Part shown: positions 13,801 through 24,299 of the stretch, in pieces
Layout of the letters: each line of letters begins with the position of its first letter
Numbering within the stretch: the stretch's first letter is position 1
NCBI GenBank assembly: GCA_963277665.1
Contig: OY728163.1
Location: forward strand, 1,902,538,644-1,902,602,643
Reading direction: 5' to 3'
Length of the DNA stretch: 64,000 bases
Origin: Viscum album
Taxonomy: Eukaryota > Streptophyta > Magnoliopsida > Santalales > Viscaceae
Made by a program: the position numbers and the translations under genes
Notes under the pieces: model-generated
Told to the model about the DNA's origin: nothing
Databases searched by the model: none
What the model saw: only the letters and a program-made list of their open reading frames with translations

Positions 13801-13860
13801 TTGTTCCCCAATGTCAGAAGCTATCATTTGTGGTAAGATTCACTCATGTATTTGTAATAA

Positions 13861-14129
13861 CCCCTTTTAACTCTTGAATCATCCTTCTTTTTTTATATTT
13901 CATAGGATCATATTCCACTAGATCCTATATTTTCTAGTAAATATTATTAAATTTATTTTGTAAACTATTTTCATTAAAATTGGAGTTTATTATCTTCTCA
14001 TGTAATGATCATTTAAAAGTTATTGGGAAATGGATTGATGTTTACTCTTCCCTAATGATTCCTGTATTCGATATTACTAAATCCATAATTATTTTATATT
14101 TTTGAATCCATATTTTACTCAAAACTCCA
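13861..14129. other. Short unassigned gap between LINE and gypsy remnants
   Basis: This AT-rich stretch lies between the end of the LINE RNase H domain and the last recognisable gypsy RNase H residues. It could be LINE 3' UTR or the start of the gypsy integrase region on the minus strand. No motif decides this. Confidence 0.4.
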
Positions 14130-15400
14130 TTATCCTTTCTACTCAATAAAACATCTTACATATTGTTCATCACATGGTATTAGTATATTGATTAATCAAT
14201 ATCCATGTGTGCATCTATTTATCCTCTTCTTCTTTTCTTATTCCATTTTTTCAGAAAATATGTATATCATCCATTTATGTACCAATGTATTACCTATCAA
14301 TCCGGGTAGAGATAATGAATCCATATCATCAATGTAAATATTAAAACTACCAACTCAGGATCCTAGAAGAGATATTTGTGTTCCAAAATATTTATTTTTA
14401 ATGATGTATAAGAAATAAATTTGTCATTATTCAAAATTACACATCCATTTTCATTCTTCTATTAATCATAATATATCACAAAACAATCACTTCTCAATGG
14501 TTATTTAAATATTAGTGCATTGACCAATATTCTCTTATATTCTTGAAAACATTCACTGAATATTTCTAAACATATGAACATGACCAGTTTATTATTAAAA
14601 ATGGTAAATTGTTCAGAAAATATAGAATTATTTTAACAATCAATATAGTGTAACTTATTATTTCAAGGAGACTTCAAATCTTGATTTTCTGTTTTGATGT
14701 AGTCCATTCTCTAACATAACTTGACATTTAAGTATCAACTGATATTCTATCATTGGATGTAATATATCAAACAACCTAAGCTTCATAAAAACCAAATTTT
14801 CATATACTAAATTTCCTATATTACTTCTTACCTATGAATGTTTCAGGAAATAATCTCACTTTGATTATATACTCTTCATATATTTTTAGGTATGTCATGA
14901 TATTATCGATAAATAAAATAATTAAATTACCATGATTATCCTTTAATACTCTATTCATTATATCTTTAGAAATATAGGTATCAATTTTCAATACAATGAA
15001 ATTTCATATAAACTAACAATTCTCCTACAAAATGTAAATTGTTATCATTGTAATATATTCATTCATTACGAAAAATTATTGACTCCTATAACAGATTTTA
15101 TTCTTTGAGAAATATTGAGCTCCATGATATTGATCAAACAGAACATCGACTGGATGTAGAGGAAATATTTTATTTATAGTAGTTGGTTTACTTCTGTATA
15201 GTCATTACATAATCTCATTGACCAATATTACTACTTAAAAAAAGGTATATGGCTACCCCAAGGAGGGATACAAGGGATAATGAACATCTTGTAAATAAAC
15301 TCATGTAGTGGATTATTCGATTCTAAAAATATCATTTTCATAATTCTATAGAGATTCCTAGTGATATTGTTTTCATCATGGATGAGTTTTATAGAAAAAT
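14130..15400 (-). pseudogene. Gypsy reverse transcriptase and RNase H remnants
   Basis: Reading leftward on the minus strand, the conserved Ty3/gypsy pol order is visible. IPPWGSH lies near 15250-15275 (family 'SPWGAPVLFVKKK'). WSMRLCNDY follows at about 15200-15225 (family 'SLRMCIDYR'). VDVLFDQYHGAQYFSK lies at about 15100-15148 (family 'IDDLFDQLxGAxxFSKIDL'). DIMNRVLK lies near 14945. FIDNIM near 14895-14913 replaces the catalytic 'FIDDIL', so one Asp is lost. The RNase H part shows DPELVV and WIHYLYP near 14300-14335 (family 'DLELAAVVFALKxWRHYLYG'). Frames are broken by stops and gaps. Protease and gag are absent to the right, where E1 intervenes; a gag of the same strand occurs beyond it at 23420-23960. 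Confidence 0.82.
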
Positions 15401-15413
15401 ATATTTTACAATG

Positions 15414-15427
15414 TTGAATTTATGTAT
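15414..15427. repeat. Target site duplication, left copy
   Basis: TTGAATTTATGTAT, identical to 15841-15854 on the other side of the retroposon. Confidence 0.75.
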
Positions 15428-15840
15428 TCTTTTTAAACGGTTGGGACTGAAGCCTCAATTTATTATTCAAAGCAAAGAGCACATTAAACTGGGTAGAGGG
15501 TGACCCATTAAATAGCCTGAAGGCCCAAGGCCAAGTGGACTAAATACTTGTCTTGAAAGCCCATTTTTTCCTAAAGGACCCCTCGGTGAACAGTACTGCT
15601 ATAGTACCCACGCTGCTATAGTACCAGCTATAATATCGTAGCCGCTGCAGTACCTGCTACAGTCCCTCCATTGCAATAGTGTCGCCGCTGCTACAGTTCT
15701 TCCACTACTACTGTAGTACTACAGTGCCATGCTACAGTCTACTACAGTACCCCCCAAAAATTTTCCCCTACCCAGATATGATCCTAGGTCTTTTGGATGT
15801 CGAGCAGGAGCATGTACCACTAGGGTACATGCTCGTTGTC
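15428..15840 (-). mobile_element. Short retroposon flanked by a 14-bp target duplication
   Basis: The 413-bp block is bracketed by a perfect 14-base direct repeat, TTGAATTTATGTAT, at 15414-15427 and 15841-15854. On the minus strand the insert ends in AATAAA-containing sequence and the short A-rich tail TTTAAAAAGA, abutting the repeat. A long duplication plus an A-rich tail is the signature of LINE-mediated retroposition. The insert is much richer in GC than its surroundings. It has recurring CTGTAG/CTATAG-type motifs at 15597-15750, and its 5' end carries a perfect 11-bp inverted repeat. I see no clear pol III A/B boxes, so it may be a SINE or a retrocopied RNA, for example of an LTR transcript. 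Confidence 0.7.
15808..15834. repeat. Perfect 11-bp inverted repeat
   Basis: GAGCATGTACC (15808-15818) and GGTACATGCTC (15824-15834) are separated by five bases. In the retroposon's own sense this lies right at the 5' end and would fold as a stable hairpin in its RNA. Confidence 0.7.
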
Positions 15841-15854
15841 TTGAATTTATGTAT
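15841..15854. repeat. Target site duplication, right copy
   Basis: TTGAATTTATGTAT, identical to 15414-15427. Confidence 0.75.
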
Positions 15855-16043
15855 AATTTTTCATGAAACTTGTTTTTGTATTTCTATAGAATACGTAAAT
15901 CATCTGTATTAAGGTTACAAATTCCATATATATCTTGGATCTTCTATTCTTCTCCTAGAATTTAATTAAGGATAGCTTTTGGAGTTGTGGTGATACATGA
16001 TATAGATGAAAAAAATAACCATTAAAATGTTAGTGACAGCATG

Positions 16044-18419
16044 GGTAACATCCTTGGTTATTTAATGGGTCAATTTTTTTGGTAAATTTGAATTTCTGAT
16101 CTGGTGGTTAGGCTAACCCATTTTCATTATCTTTGGAACCTAATTACTTGTTTTTTTCAAGGAATTATTCAAGGTATTTTTTTTATTGTATGTTATGGGG
16201 GTTCATAAAAACATTGCATGATGAGAAGATGGCCCAGGATGCTAGTGTGTAATTATTTTATTTCAAAAGTTTTTAGAAAAGTCATGTGAAATATCTGAAT
16301 TTACACAGATTGTAAATTCCTGTGGGATATGCTTAAAGGGAGGAAGGGGGATTGGCCCCCCTTATTTTTATATAATGAAGGAAGAACCCAACTTTGTATT
16401 ACACCTTTATTCCTCTCCATGGGATCTCGATATATTTGGTTTTTGGCCTCTGATATTCAATCGTTCAGTAGCTACAGATCCATCGTGGTAACTAAATAGA
16501 TCAACATGACTCTTTTCTCATTTTAACTCTCCTTACATAGAACTAAATATTTGTGACAATATTACCCAATTTATATGGATTTTATTATCTAATTCAATTA
16601 TAGTTAGAGGGAAATTTCAGAAGGGCATATTTCTACCGTTAAAAGGTATGTGGTGGTCATCTTTCTTGGTTATTTTGTAGTTTCTTTAGGGTGTGTTTTT
16701 GAGTGTGACACTTGTTAGACTAATAGAGACAAAAATTAAATAACTAATTCACATTAAATTAATTGTGAGACCATATGGAATGCCTCTTCCTAGTCGTTTA
16801 TCTGAAGACCAAGCCAGGTATGGGGCCTGAGACCACTTGGGAAATTATATCAAGTGTGTTATTTTAATTAAATTGAATTTATTTTATTAATTAAAATGAT
16901 TGTGATGTGTTTTATGGGATCTAGATGGACATTCCCCGTTTATTGAAATGGTTTTGGAAATCTGGTATGTATCAATGTGATTGTTAGGTTGGGAATGGCG
17001 TAGATTCCATGAGTTATTTTGATCATAGGTTACGCGACATTATCGTTAGATTAAAGTGAAAATACCATCAAGTTGTAGGAAAAAAACCAGTAGTTCATTG
17101 TGGTGTTGACCATTATGTAGAGTGAAATAGTCATAGGGGTATGATGTTCCAGATGTTGTATCCTATAGACTCATTTTGTAATTTCTCCCACGGTATTAGC
17201 CAATCCTCCTTCTGGAGTCGTCTACACACAATATGACTCAGACGATGGGGTGGTGTAAAGAAATCTTGTGGGTATAGGACTTCATTATATGTGGCTTACT
17301 GAAATGGTTTTAGGTTCTTACCATAGAAATCACATGGATGGTTATGATCCATCAATTGATGGTGTTGAGACCTTCAGTTAGGGATATGGCTTATCTTCTA
17401 CTGAGGCCATTGGGATGGAATGATTTATAGGACATACACTGATATAACACGAAATGTAAGGCTTTTAGCCAATGGGACCACTCGAGTTGGGGTTGGAGGC
17501 ACCACATATTTATTATTTTGGAATTCCTGTTTTTGTTGATACTTATTATTGATATGATGATTAAATTAGCATGAGGTTCTGGGTGATTCTATTTGAAGTG
17601 GAACTTGAGGGTTAAATAAGATTGATTTATATTAATGGATTTCTTGGGATAAGGCTAAGGATCCTATCTATTATGGTGTACCATCATTTGATAAAGTATG
17701 TTATCACTTCCTTGTGTCGGGTTAGACTAGGGGATGTAGTTTATTATTATAATTCATGTGTGCAGTTCTGTTATTATTATCTTCTTTCCTTGTCACAGGT
17801 GTAAGATAGAAACACATTTGTGGTGGCCTACTGACATTGTTTATCATGCCCTACATAGGGCCTTCTGGATGTATGTAGATTTTATTTCATTATGTTATGG
17901 TAAACTATTGTGCTCATGTTCACGATTTTAGTTTGTGAGTTAGTATGGGATGGAAGGAAAGTGGTCATGGGTTATTTCCTGGACTTGAGTTTCTTTTCTT
18001 TTTCCTTTTCTATAACAGCATGCTATATATGTGTATGTACTTTGGATATACATTAATGACCATTATATTTATTGATTTTATGACCTATTATGTATGAATG
18101 GTTATTTAGTATCTATAAATGGACTGTTGGGATGTTTAATTCTACATATGGTATTGGGATTGGTTGTTATTATTGCTGCTATTTCTTGTGATCCAGCGAT
18201 GGCAGAGTTATTGGTTCAGTTTATTGGTCTTTTTTTCGCTAATATATCTATTATATCATTATTGTATATTAACCATAGGGTATATCATCACCACAATCAC
18301 CTATTTACACCCTCACATCTAGGCTTTGACCACTGGAATTTGGGGATGTTTGCTTCTAGTCACGTGTCACTTAGTCTGAACCATTTTCCGGGTGGCTAAT
18401 CGGGTCATGTGGCTAATGA
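16044..18419 (+). repeat. E1 5' LTR
   Basis: It begins GGTAACATCC, against TGTAATGTTCC in the partner, so the canonical TG has probably mutated. It aligns with 20198-22667 throughout. For example, CACATTTGTGGTGGCCTACTGA near 17812 matches CACATTTGCAGTGGCCTACTAA near 22072, and GGGTGGCTAATCGGGTCA near 18390 matches GGGTGGCTAATCAGGTCA near 22640. Open frames inside (17622-17804, 18094-18399) are chance frames. Confidence 0.85.
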
Positions 18420-18420
18420 T

Positions 18421-18432
18421 TGGTATCATATA
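18421..18432 (+). other. E1 primer-binding site (initiator-Met tRNA type)
   Basis: TGGTATCATATA directly follows the LTR. It matches 9 of 12 bases of TGGTATCAGAGC, the standard initiator-methionine tRNA primer site of plant LTR elements, and fixes the element's orientation as plus. Confidence 0.65.
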
Positions 18433-20187
18433 AGTTTTTTATTGGTATTTATATTTTGGAAATGGAATACTAGATATTATTATATTATTGAAATTGGTTT
18501 ACGAACTCGTGTTTGGGTGCATACAACCCCATGCAAGGGTGACGATCCATGTTTCAAGGGGTGGGGATTACTGTTTTATTTTTCTTATTTTACCATTTAT
18601 ATGAATTTCACCTAGAGTTATTCCCTTTGAATATAAATTGTTAGTTATTATGACTTTTTATCCTTGTCCTAGCATGGAATGGAAAAATATTTGGACCCCT
18701 TTCTTGGTACGATAAGAGTATGATTGTTTTTCTTCTTAAGCTTTTGATTAGGCACATGATAGGATGATTAAATTATATATATGTGTGTATATGATATGAA
18801 TTTTATATGATGTGTGATAATTATATGATTGTTCCTTGATCATATATGATAAATAAGGTATGATATGGGGCGATGTTGACTATTTAGTTGGGTGATGAGT
18901 TTTTTGGATTGAGGTGGCATGGTTCGTCAGGATGGGCATGGCCGATGGTATATTTGATACCTGGCTCTGTTAAGGAAGGGAGAGATACCAATAGTTTGGG
19001 ATGTCTTTTTGACATGGTTGTGATGGGGAAGGGTAAGGGTAGTGAGATTAATCTTTGTATTATGAATTTCTTTATCTTATATATTTATAAATTTTATTGT
19101 GGCTGTATGAACATGTGATGTTATTTAAAGGGTTTCCCCCTAGACGGTTCATATGAATCATCAAGAAGATGGAGATAGAGTTCTATAGGAGCACATATAA
19201 TATGAGATCCCTGAGGTATAGGAAGATCGTGATATATAGGTATAGGCACATGTACATGATACAGTGAAGGTGTGGAAGCATCCAAATTTGATAGCTTTTG
19301 GGTTATGTATTGACAAGTAGCTCAGTGAAAGCCTAGTATATGTTATTTAGGGTGTGGATGGGGGAAGAATAAGTGTTATAATATCATAACAAAGTTGTAC
19401 CAAGTTATGTTATCCAATTTTCACCTACATGTGAAGGACTTCGTATCGAAAGAGGGACCCAACAATGTGGTTAGTGGCCCGTGGATGGTGTAGACCCGCA
19501 TGGAGGTCAGGTTTCAGGCAGTTGTGAATCAAGCTAAGTCCATGAAGTAGAGCATCAAGGTGATACATAATCCGGTGATACGGTTATGGTTATAGGTAAT
19601 TCGTGGATCTACCCATGTTTCTTTTCTTTTGGAATGTAATTTTTAAAGGCATGTTTGTTTTGGGTGTGCAATGTGAACACAATATACTTTTGAACAAACC
19701 AGATCATGGTTGTAGGTTGGAATCAGTTCAGAGGTGTTATAAATATATATGAGGTTTGTTAGTATCGTTCATTGCTGAGATATAGGACATGATTACGGGG
19801 AACATAATAGTGACTAATTTTGGCATCTGATGAGATGTGTGGCCTAATATGTATCATGGGTGGCATGAACACGAGATGTGCATTATCTAAGATGTGGTAA
19901 TTGATGAGGGTCAGGTATGACACATGAGCACCTGATGAGGTGTAGGAGTGTTGATGCATCATGGGATGTCCCAAATTATGGGGATCTTCAATGGACAATT
20001 AGATTTATATTGATATTTAGGTTAGGATTTGGCCAGGGTATATAACTCTTAATTGGGGAGTGCCTTGATGTAGTTGACCTGTTCCATTGAGACTTGGGTA
20101 ATCCGAGTTAATTTTTCAAAAAGAGATGGGTATGTTAGCTATCATCTTGTATTTATATTTTATTACTCAAGGATTAGATATTTTATG
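18433..20187 (+). other. E1 interior, non-coding
   Basis: About 1.75 kb without gag, protease, RT or integrase motifs. Its longest frame, 18888-19118 (76 codons), shows no zinc knuckle or capsid signature. A short TA/TG-rich simple stretch occurs near 18775-18800. Confidence 0.65.
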
Positions 20188-20197
20188 TTGAGGAGTT
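20188..20197 (+). other. E1 polypurine tract candidate
   Basis: TTGAGGAGTT, purine-rich in its middle, lies immediately before the TGTAATGTTCC start of the right LTR, where the plus-strand primer is expected. Confidence 0.45.
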
Positions 20198-22667
20198 TGT
20201 AATGTTCCATGTTTTTAAATATGTCATTTTCTTAGTAAATTTGAATTTATGATTTGTTGGTCTGACCAACCCATTTTCTAGATCTTTGAAACCTTATTAC
20301 AAGAGTTTTTACCACAATAATTTGTTTTAAGTGTGTTTATTGTGTTAATGGATGTTTTATGTGTTTGAGAAAACACTGAAGGATTAGTGGACGGCCCAGG
20401 CCCTAAAAAGCTATTACTGGCCAATTACATGGCATGTAATTAAATACATGGTGTGTAATTATTTTATTTCATGGATTATCATGGAATACTTGTGAAAATC
20501 CCAATTTAAATTGTTTTTATATATTAATATGGAATATAAATTCTCATATACATTTTATTAAGGGGAGAAGGGGGCTCCCCCCCACCTTATTTTGACACAC
20601 AACAAGAGGATCCCCACTTGGTAGTGCCCCTACTTTCCACTCCTAGGGATATTGATATCTTCAGTGGATGAGATCTGATCATTGATCCATTGGTGGTTAC
20701 ATATCTATCTTGGAAACACCTTCAATAATCTAGTTCTTTTCTCATTTTCTATTTCCTCAAAAAGCATTAAATATGTGCAATCCGTCTTACCCTATTTTTA
20801 GGGTGTTAATCTAAAATTTTGACTTCTATCGATTTAGATTGGTTTTTAGGAAAATATTAGATGGGAGGACATCTACTAGTATGGGGTAGGTGGTTGTCAT
20901 TATTCTTTCTAATTTTTCGTCATTCTGAGGGTATGTATTTTAGAGTGTTCTTGGGAACATTGAGGAAGACACATGTTAATTAATTTAATTCCTTTATGCT
21001 AAATTATGAGATTACATAAGATAACATTATCAATTAAAAATCCATTTCTTTAATGAAAGAGCTGGGTATGGGGACTGAGAAAACATAGGAAGTTAGGTCA
21101 GTTGTGTTATTTATAATAAATTTATTTCTTTTAATAAATAAATTTCTTATGATGAGTTTCATGGTAACTGGAGAGTCTTGTCCTAATGATTGAGATGGAT
21201 TTGACCATCTGGAATAGGGTGATGTAATCATCAATTTTGGAAACACTAAAATTCTATGGGTGATGATGATCATAGCTTGTTCAACCTGGTCCTCATATTG
21301 AGGTATAATGGATGTTATTTTGTGGTCATGGACTAAATAATTCATGTTGGTGTGGATCATTAGTCATATAATTCTCGTTATAGGGAGAATATGTATTCCA
21401 TTATGTGTATTAGGGACTCATTTGGTGATTTATTCTCACATGTATTGTCCAATATCTCATTTGGGGTCATGTGCACATAGAATGACTCAAATAATGATGT
21501 GGTATTGACCACTCATCTGAGTAGATGCCTCTATTATATGTGGATTAGGAAAATAGTTGGTGGAGCTTTCCATAGAAAGCCACATGGATAGTGAGGATCA
21601 ATCAGTTGAAACTGTTGAGATGATAGGTTGAGGGTTGAGGCTCATTGTATACTAATGACATTGGGATAGGATGATTTGGAGAAAAAACATCATTTTACCT
21701 TGGGATGTCAGGCTTCGAGTCAATTAGATCTTTCGAGTTGGGGTCCGAGTTTAGGGTATTTATTATTTGGGTGTTCTATTTTTGGAAATTGGTACATATT
21801 ATAGACATTGGGTATCAGTTGTAATGTGGTTCAAAGTAATTCAATATGAAGTGAAACCTAAGGGATCACTTGTACATATAAAAATCATAGGATTCCTTGG
21901 GCTTAGGATATAGATATCATCCACTATAGTGTTTTGGTGTTGAATGAAACATGTGATCGATTCCATGTGGCTTTTGATCATAATGGAAGTGGGTTATTAT
22001 TATTATTCATGTGTGAATTTTTGTTTTGTTATTTAATATACACATAATTAACATAATATGTAATATAGGAACACATTTGCAGTGGCCTACTAAGATTATT
22101 TATCACACCCAACACGGGCCTTTTAGGACGCATGTAGACTTTATTTCTTTGAGTTTAGGTAAATTTTTGGGATCAAGTGCTTTAGATAGTATGGGATGGA
22201 ATTATACGGACCATGGGTTATTACCTAATCTGAGGTTTCATTTTTATTTTGTTTTATGTATCAGCATGGTACTTATATGTACATAAAAATGCCATCCATT
22301 TTCAATCCTTATAGTTTTTGTCGATCTAAACTATTATGTATGAATGATTTGTTTTAGTATATACAAATGGCATGTTGTGATCTTTAAATCTAAAAATAGT
22401 ATTGGGAATTATTGTTATTGATCTTGCTATTCCATGTGCTTTCACCATGGGTGGGTTATTGTTTCAGTCTGTTGGTCTTTTTAATTCACTAATTTATCTA
22501 TTAGAACATTATTATATCTTCACCGAAGGTTATAGTCCCCCCAATATCATATCTTTACACCCATGTAGATAGTTTTAAGCCATTGACAATCATAGAGGCA
22601 CTCTTAAGGTCATGTGTCACTCTTTACAAATCCTTATTTGGGTGGCTAATCAGGTCAGGATCTGACA
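20198..22667 (+). repeat. E1 3' LTR
   Basis: It starts TGTAATGTTCC and ends GGATCTGACA, i.e. TGT...ACA termini typical of gypsy LTRs. It is 2470 bp long and homologous to 16044-18419 over its full length. Frames at 21034-21360 and 22026-22286 are chance frames inside it. Confidence 0.87.
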
Positions 22668-22672
22668 CCATG

Positions 22673-23419
22673 CATCCTTCCAAAATTATAATCCCCTTAT
22701 CATAGAAATAAAATTTCACATTATAAATTAAAACCCTAAAATACCATGGATTATATCATATACAATACAATAAAAAATAATAATGTGTTTAAATTAGGTA
22801 TGTCAAAGTATAATAATTCAGACTGAATAACCTATCAATTTTTTAATTTTTATTTCTACTAGTAAATGTGATTTATAACTCCCTTCTTAAGGTACACGGG
22901 AATGATTTAATGTTATTTAAAAATATAGAAGTTGTAAAATATTGTATAGATCTGCAATCAAATAAACCAGTAACTAAATTTTTGTTTACAATCAATATAC
23001 CATCCACTAAATATTTAAGAACACCTACTTTATCTATAATGACCAAATAAGCATGGACTTCCCCCATTGACCACTTTGTTGGTATGATTTAATTATTATT
23101 ATGTCTTTGTATTGAATAAAACCCTATATAAATATAGTTAAATCATTTTATTAATGTTGATTCATTATTTACATTACAGTTAAGATCTAGATGAGTCTTT
23201 ATCATCACATATATAATCATATTCTATACCCTTTAAGAATTTACCAGGATGTTTCATTCAATATTTTTCTCATTATGGAAGTTTTATCTTTTCATTCATG
23301 TTAATTAACACAATTAATTTCCATTGGTGCTTAGTTAGCCTCTTCTATTATTGGTTTCCCTAGAATATATAATCCATAAAGAATTATATCCCTTGTCTGA
23401 TGTCAAATTATACTATATC
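22673..23419 (-). other. Unassigned stretch left of the gag remnant
   Basis: On the minus strand this lies downstream of the gag remnant, where the gag end and protease of the same element would be expected. A 64-codon frame (22873-23067) is open, but I cannot match it to a protease or zinc knuckle. It is adjacent to the right end of E1. Confidence 0.4.
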
Positions 23420-23960
23420 ATTATATTATAAAAATATTTGAGATATTTTTAACATACAAAAGTTGGGTGTAAGACCATAAATAAATAGAAAGTAGTTCAT
23501 TTTGGATTATGAAAGTATTATATTACATTCTTTAATAATATTTGAAAACTAACCTCATAGTTATAAACACATTCCACATCATTCTTATTTAGGTTGAGGA
23601 ACATTCTCTCCATTTAAGATCATTTTTTTGAAGAAAATATTTATCTGATAATATTAATCCAAATATAAAAATTTCATAAAATTTATCTCATTATCTTTAT
23701 CAGTATTCGTGATCAATTGATACCTTTGATTATCATTTACCCTTAAATAATATACTATTATTATGACCATTTCCTTTTCATTACATACCAAATCCAGGAA
23801 TATCCTTTCAAGGAACATGATCCATTTTTTAGCTACCAATGGATTAGTTGTTATATTAATGAATTGATGCCTATGTTGTATATAAAGATCAAACATAGGT
23901 GCATTACACTATGGAAGAATAGATTTTACTATACTATCAATATTAATTATCATAAACAAG
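23420..23960 (-). pseudogene. Gypsy gag capsid remnant
   Basis: The open frame at 23654-23896 carries PLVAKKWIMFLERIF followed by CNEKE. This matches the retrotransposon gag domain ('P..AexWi..mEkiF....C.e..Kv..A...L.g.A..WW'), which forms the virus-like particle. The YYLR and YQLI segments that follow match the next helices, with the second Trp lost. Beyond 23654 the match fades and is broken by stops. Strand and position suggest it belongs to the element whose RT lies at 14130-15400, with E1 inserted between them. Confidence 0.72.
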
Positions 23961-24299
23961 GTCAGTGTCCCTAATATATACATGATCATTACATCTTAAC
24001 ACTGATGGTTTTATCTTTCTAAGAGAGAAAATCCCTAAATTAACAATATGTATTGAAATGATTTCTTTTCTTCTTCTAGGATCCATATATAATCAGTGAA
24101 ACATAAATAATTATTTCATAAAAGTATGAATATTTAGACATAATATAAAAATGTGTAAATGTTTTTAAACATTATATTTTTTTACCTAAGGATATTTCAA
24201 GATATTTTTTTCTAAAATTATGTTTACAAGGGTTATATTAATCTTCCTTATATCATCTATAATGAAAATAAATATAGAAATCCTAGGTTAGTGTTTAAT

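Larger units (their letters stand above)
8900..13860 (+). mobile_element. Decayed L1-type LINE with RNase H domain
   Basis: Remnants follow the order of a plant LINE on the plus strand: a basic linker (9577-9825), endonuclease (about 10080-10545), EN-RT linker (10561-10872), reverse transcriptase (about 11150-11920), the post-RT region (about 11920-13100) and RNase H (about 13150-13800). The frame is lost many times by stops and indels, so the copy is dead and old. Its 5' limit is uncertain because the first ORF is hardly recognisable. The 3' limit is placed just after RNase H; no clear poly(A) or target duplication is seen. It lies directly left of minus-strand gypsy remnants and may have inserted into that element. 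Confidence 0.8.
16044..22667 (+). mobile_element. LTR element E1, non-autonomous, 6.6 kb
   Basis: Two long direct repeats (16044 to about 18419 and 20198-22667) frame a 1.8-kb interior. A degenerate primer-binding site follows the left repeat and a purine-rich tract precedes the right one. GCATG at 16039-16043 and CCATG at 22668-22672 are a 4/5 matching 5-bp target duplication. The interior has no gag or pol motif. LTRs longer than the interior, with no coding capacity, are the layout of a LARD-like or otherwise defective element that must borrow proteins. The LTRs differ by many substitutions and small indels, so the insertion is old. Confidence 0.85.
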
